5,305 nt of DNA, taken from contig JAFPYQ010000408.1 of NCBI GenBank assembly GCA_017394475.1, forward strand, positions 1 through 5,305, written 5' to 3'. The notes beneath the pieces are model-generated. The model saw only the letters and a program-made list of their open reading frames with translations. It did not search any database and was not told the DNA's origin. Each line of letters starts with the position of its first letter. Position 1 is the stretch's first letter. A program made the position numbers and the translations under genes. The DNA is from Oscillospiraceae bacterium. Its GTDB lineage: Bacteria > Bacillota > Clostridia > Oscillospirales > Ruminococcaceae. This document shows, piece by piece, positions 4,564-5,305 of the stretch.

Positions 4564-5305
4564 TTATAATATCGTATTATCCCAGGAATATGCAAATTCC
4601 TTTATGGAGGCGTATCTTTCGTTCCTGTCGACACTTACCGCCTTTTTGAGCACTTCATAAAAGTACCTGTCAAGGGGAAAAGTCCCGGCATCCTCATCAC
4701 TGTCGGCAAAGAGGGCAAAGCCCGTTTTTCCGAGGGTGAACACATTGGTCACCTCATCAAGGACTGCGCCGCGGGTATATTCCTCGGGGGACAGGAAACG
4801 CTTGCTCCCCCACATCCGCCCCATATCATTCACACAGGGCTTTTTTCTGAAAAAGTCTATGTCGCAGATAGTGGTCTTCCCGGTCTGCTCGTCATACATT
4901 ATGCTGCCGTCGTAGAAATCTATGGCGATATATCCCTGTCGGTTCACATCATGAAGAAACCTTGTGACATCGGAAAACACAGCCATTTTCCTGTCAACAG
5001 GCAGTGCCATTATGCTGCGGTGCTCCTCGGGGTACATCCTTGCCATGCACTTTCCCTCAGCCCATTCAAATATCATGGCAAAACCGCCGCATATCTCATC
5101 GGTACCCAGTAGCCTGATAAGGTAGTCGCTCTGTATCTCTCTGTAAAGCGGCACCACGCTTCTCAGGCGCTGTACGGCATCCTCGGGAGCACCATCGTAC
5201 TCCGCGGTCATTGCACCAGCGAATTTGATGAACAGTTTTCTCTTTCCGTCGGATACCCCGAAGCAGATATTTCCCGAATCCTGATCGTCAAACACTTTGA
5301 ATACC
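4564..5305 (-). CDS. Protein kinase-like protein (5' end outside window)
   Basis: At least 246 residues are encoded, ending WDNTIL; the frame is open through the right edge, so the true start lies outside and a GTG at 5295 is probably internal. The visible part covers most of a eukaryotic-type kinase fold of the short Firmicute kind. Numbering from that GTG: QDSGNICFGV (5-14) is in the place of the glycine-rich loop, FIKFAG (22-27) carries the strand-3 lysine Lys24, GYIAIDFYDGS (121-131) is the catalytic loop with Asp126, ICDID (143-147) stands for the DFG region, and FLSPEE (167-172) matches the APE motif, followed by DEVTNVFTLG (180-189). The loop has Ser131 where most kinases have the metal-binding Asn, and DID replaces DFG. 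I recall these changes as typical of this subfamily, so it may still be active. Substrate unknown. Spacing gives no operon evidence with the DinB gene. Confidence 0.8.
   Translation of the reverse strand, partial: VFKVFDDQDSGNICFGVSDGKRKLFIKFAGAMTAEYDGAPEDAVQRLRSVVPLYREIQSDYLIRLLGTDEICGGFAMIFEWAEGKCMARMYPEEHRSIMALPVDRKMAVFSDVTRFLHDVNRQGYIAIDFYDGSIMYDEQTGKTTICDIDFFRKKPCVNDMGRMWGSKRFLSPEEYTRGAVLDEVTNVFTLGKTGFALFADSDEDAGTFPLDRYFYEVLKKAVSVDRNERYASIKEFAYSWDNTIL

Noticed and set aside
4565..4570. TATAAT on the plus strand as a promoter -10
   Set aside because: The -35 position at 17-bp spacing (AGGCGG) does not fit, and any transcript would run antisense into the kinase-like gene; it coincides with that gene's last codons.

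Overview
The window looks like chromosomal DNA of a gut or rumen Firmicute, most likely a Ruminococcus-type member of the Oscillospiraceae. This is inferred from moderate GC, strong AGGAGG-type ribosome binding sites, tightly packed operons, and protein families common in that group (a paired-type ABC-2 exporter, an AraC regulator with an HWH cupin, a Firmicute-type short protein kinase). No rRNA, tRNA, CRISPR array or complete insertion sequence is present.

Positions 1-2496, all on the minus strand, form one compact operon. In transcription order it encodes an ABC exporter ATPase (2496-1498), its ABC-2 membrane subunit (1501-698, overlapping by ATGA), a P-loop small-molecule kinase of the uridine kinase type (696-82, one base after the permease stop), and the first 22 codons of a protein that resembles a GNAT acetyltransferase (68-1, cut by the window edge). 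This ATPase family normally travels with two permeases side by side. Here only one is seen, and the usual second position is taken by the kinase.

Positions 2497-2728 are a divergent control region between the operon and an AraC-family regulator on the plus strand (2729-3688). It holds a good extended -10 promoter for the regulator, a weaker extended -10 with no recognisable -35 for the operon, three tandem 11-bp repeats just upstream of that weak promoter, and three copies of the 9-mer TGTGATATG, two of them forming a perfect inverted repeat over the operon promoter. The layout suggests that the AraC protein activates the exporter operon and may also control itself. This is inference from position and spacing.

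Positions 3689-3893 contain no gene. They hold a roughly 154-base element closed by a perfect 12-bp inverted repeat with further hairpins inside, and with a T-rich tract on the minus-strand side. It lies between the convergent ends of the AraC gene and a minus-strand DinB-superfamily gene (4418-3894).

Positions 4419-4563 are a cluster of four hairpins, one with a perfect 18-bp stem. It resembles a short non-autonomous element or the ends of an IS200/IS605-type element. It separates the DinB gene from a minus-strand protein-kinase-like gene whose 5' end lies beyond the right edge (5305-4564).
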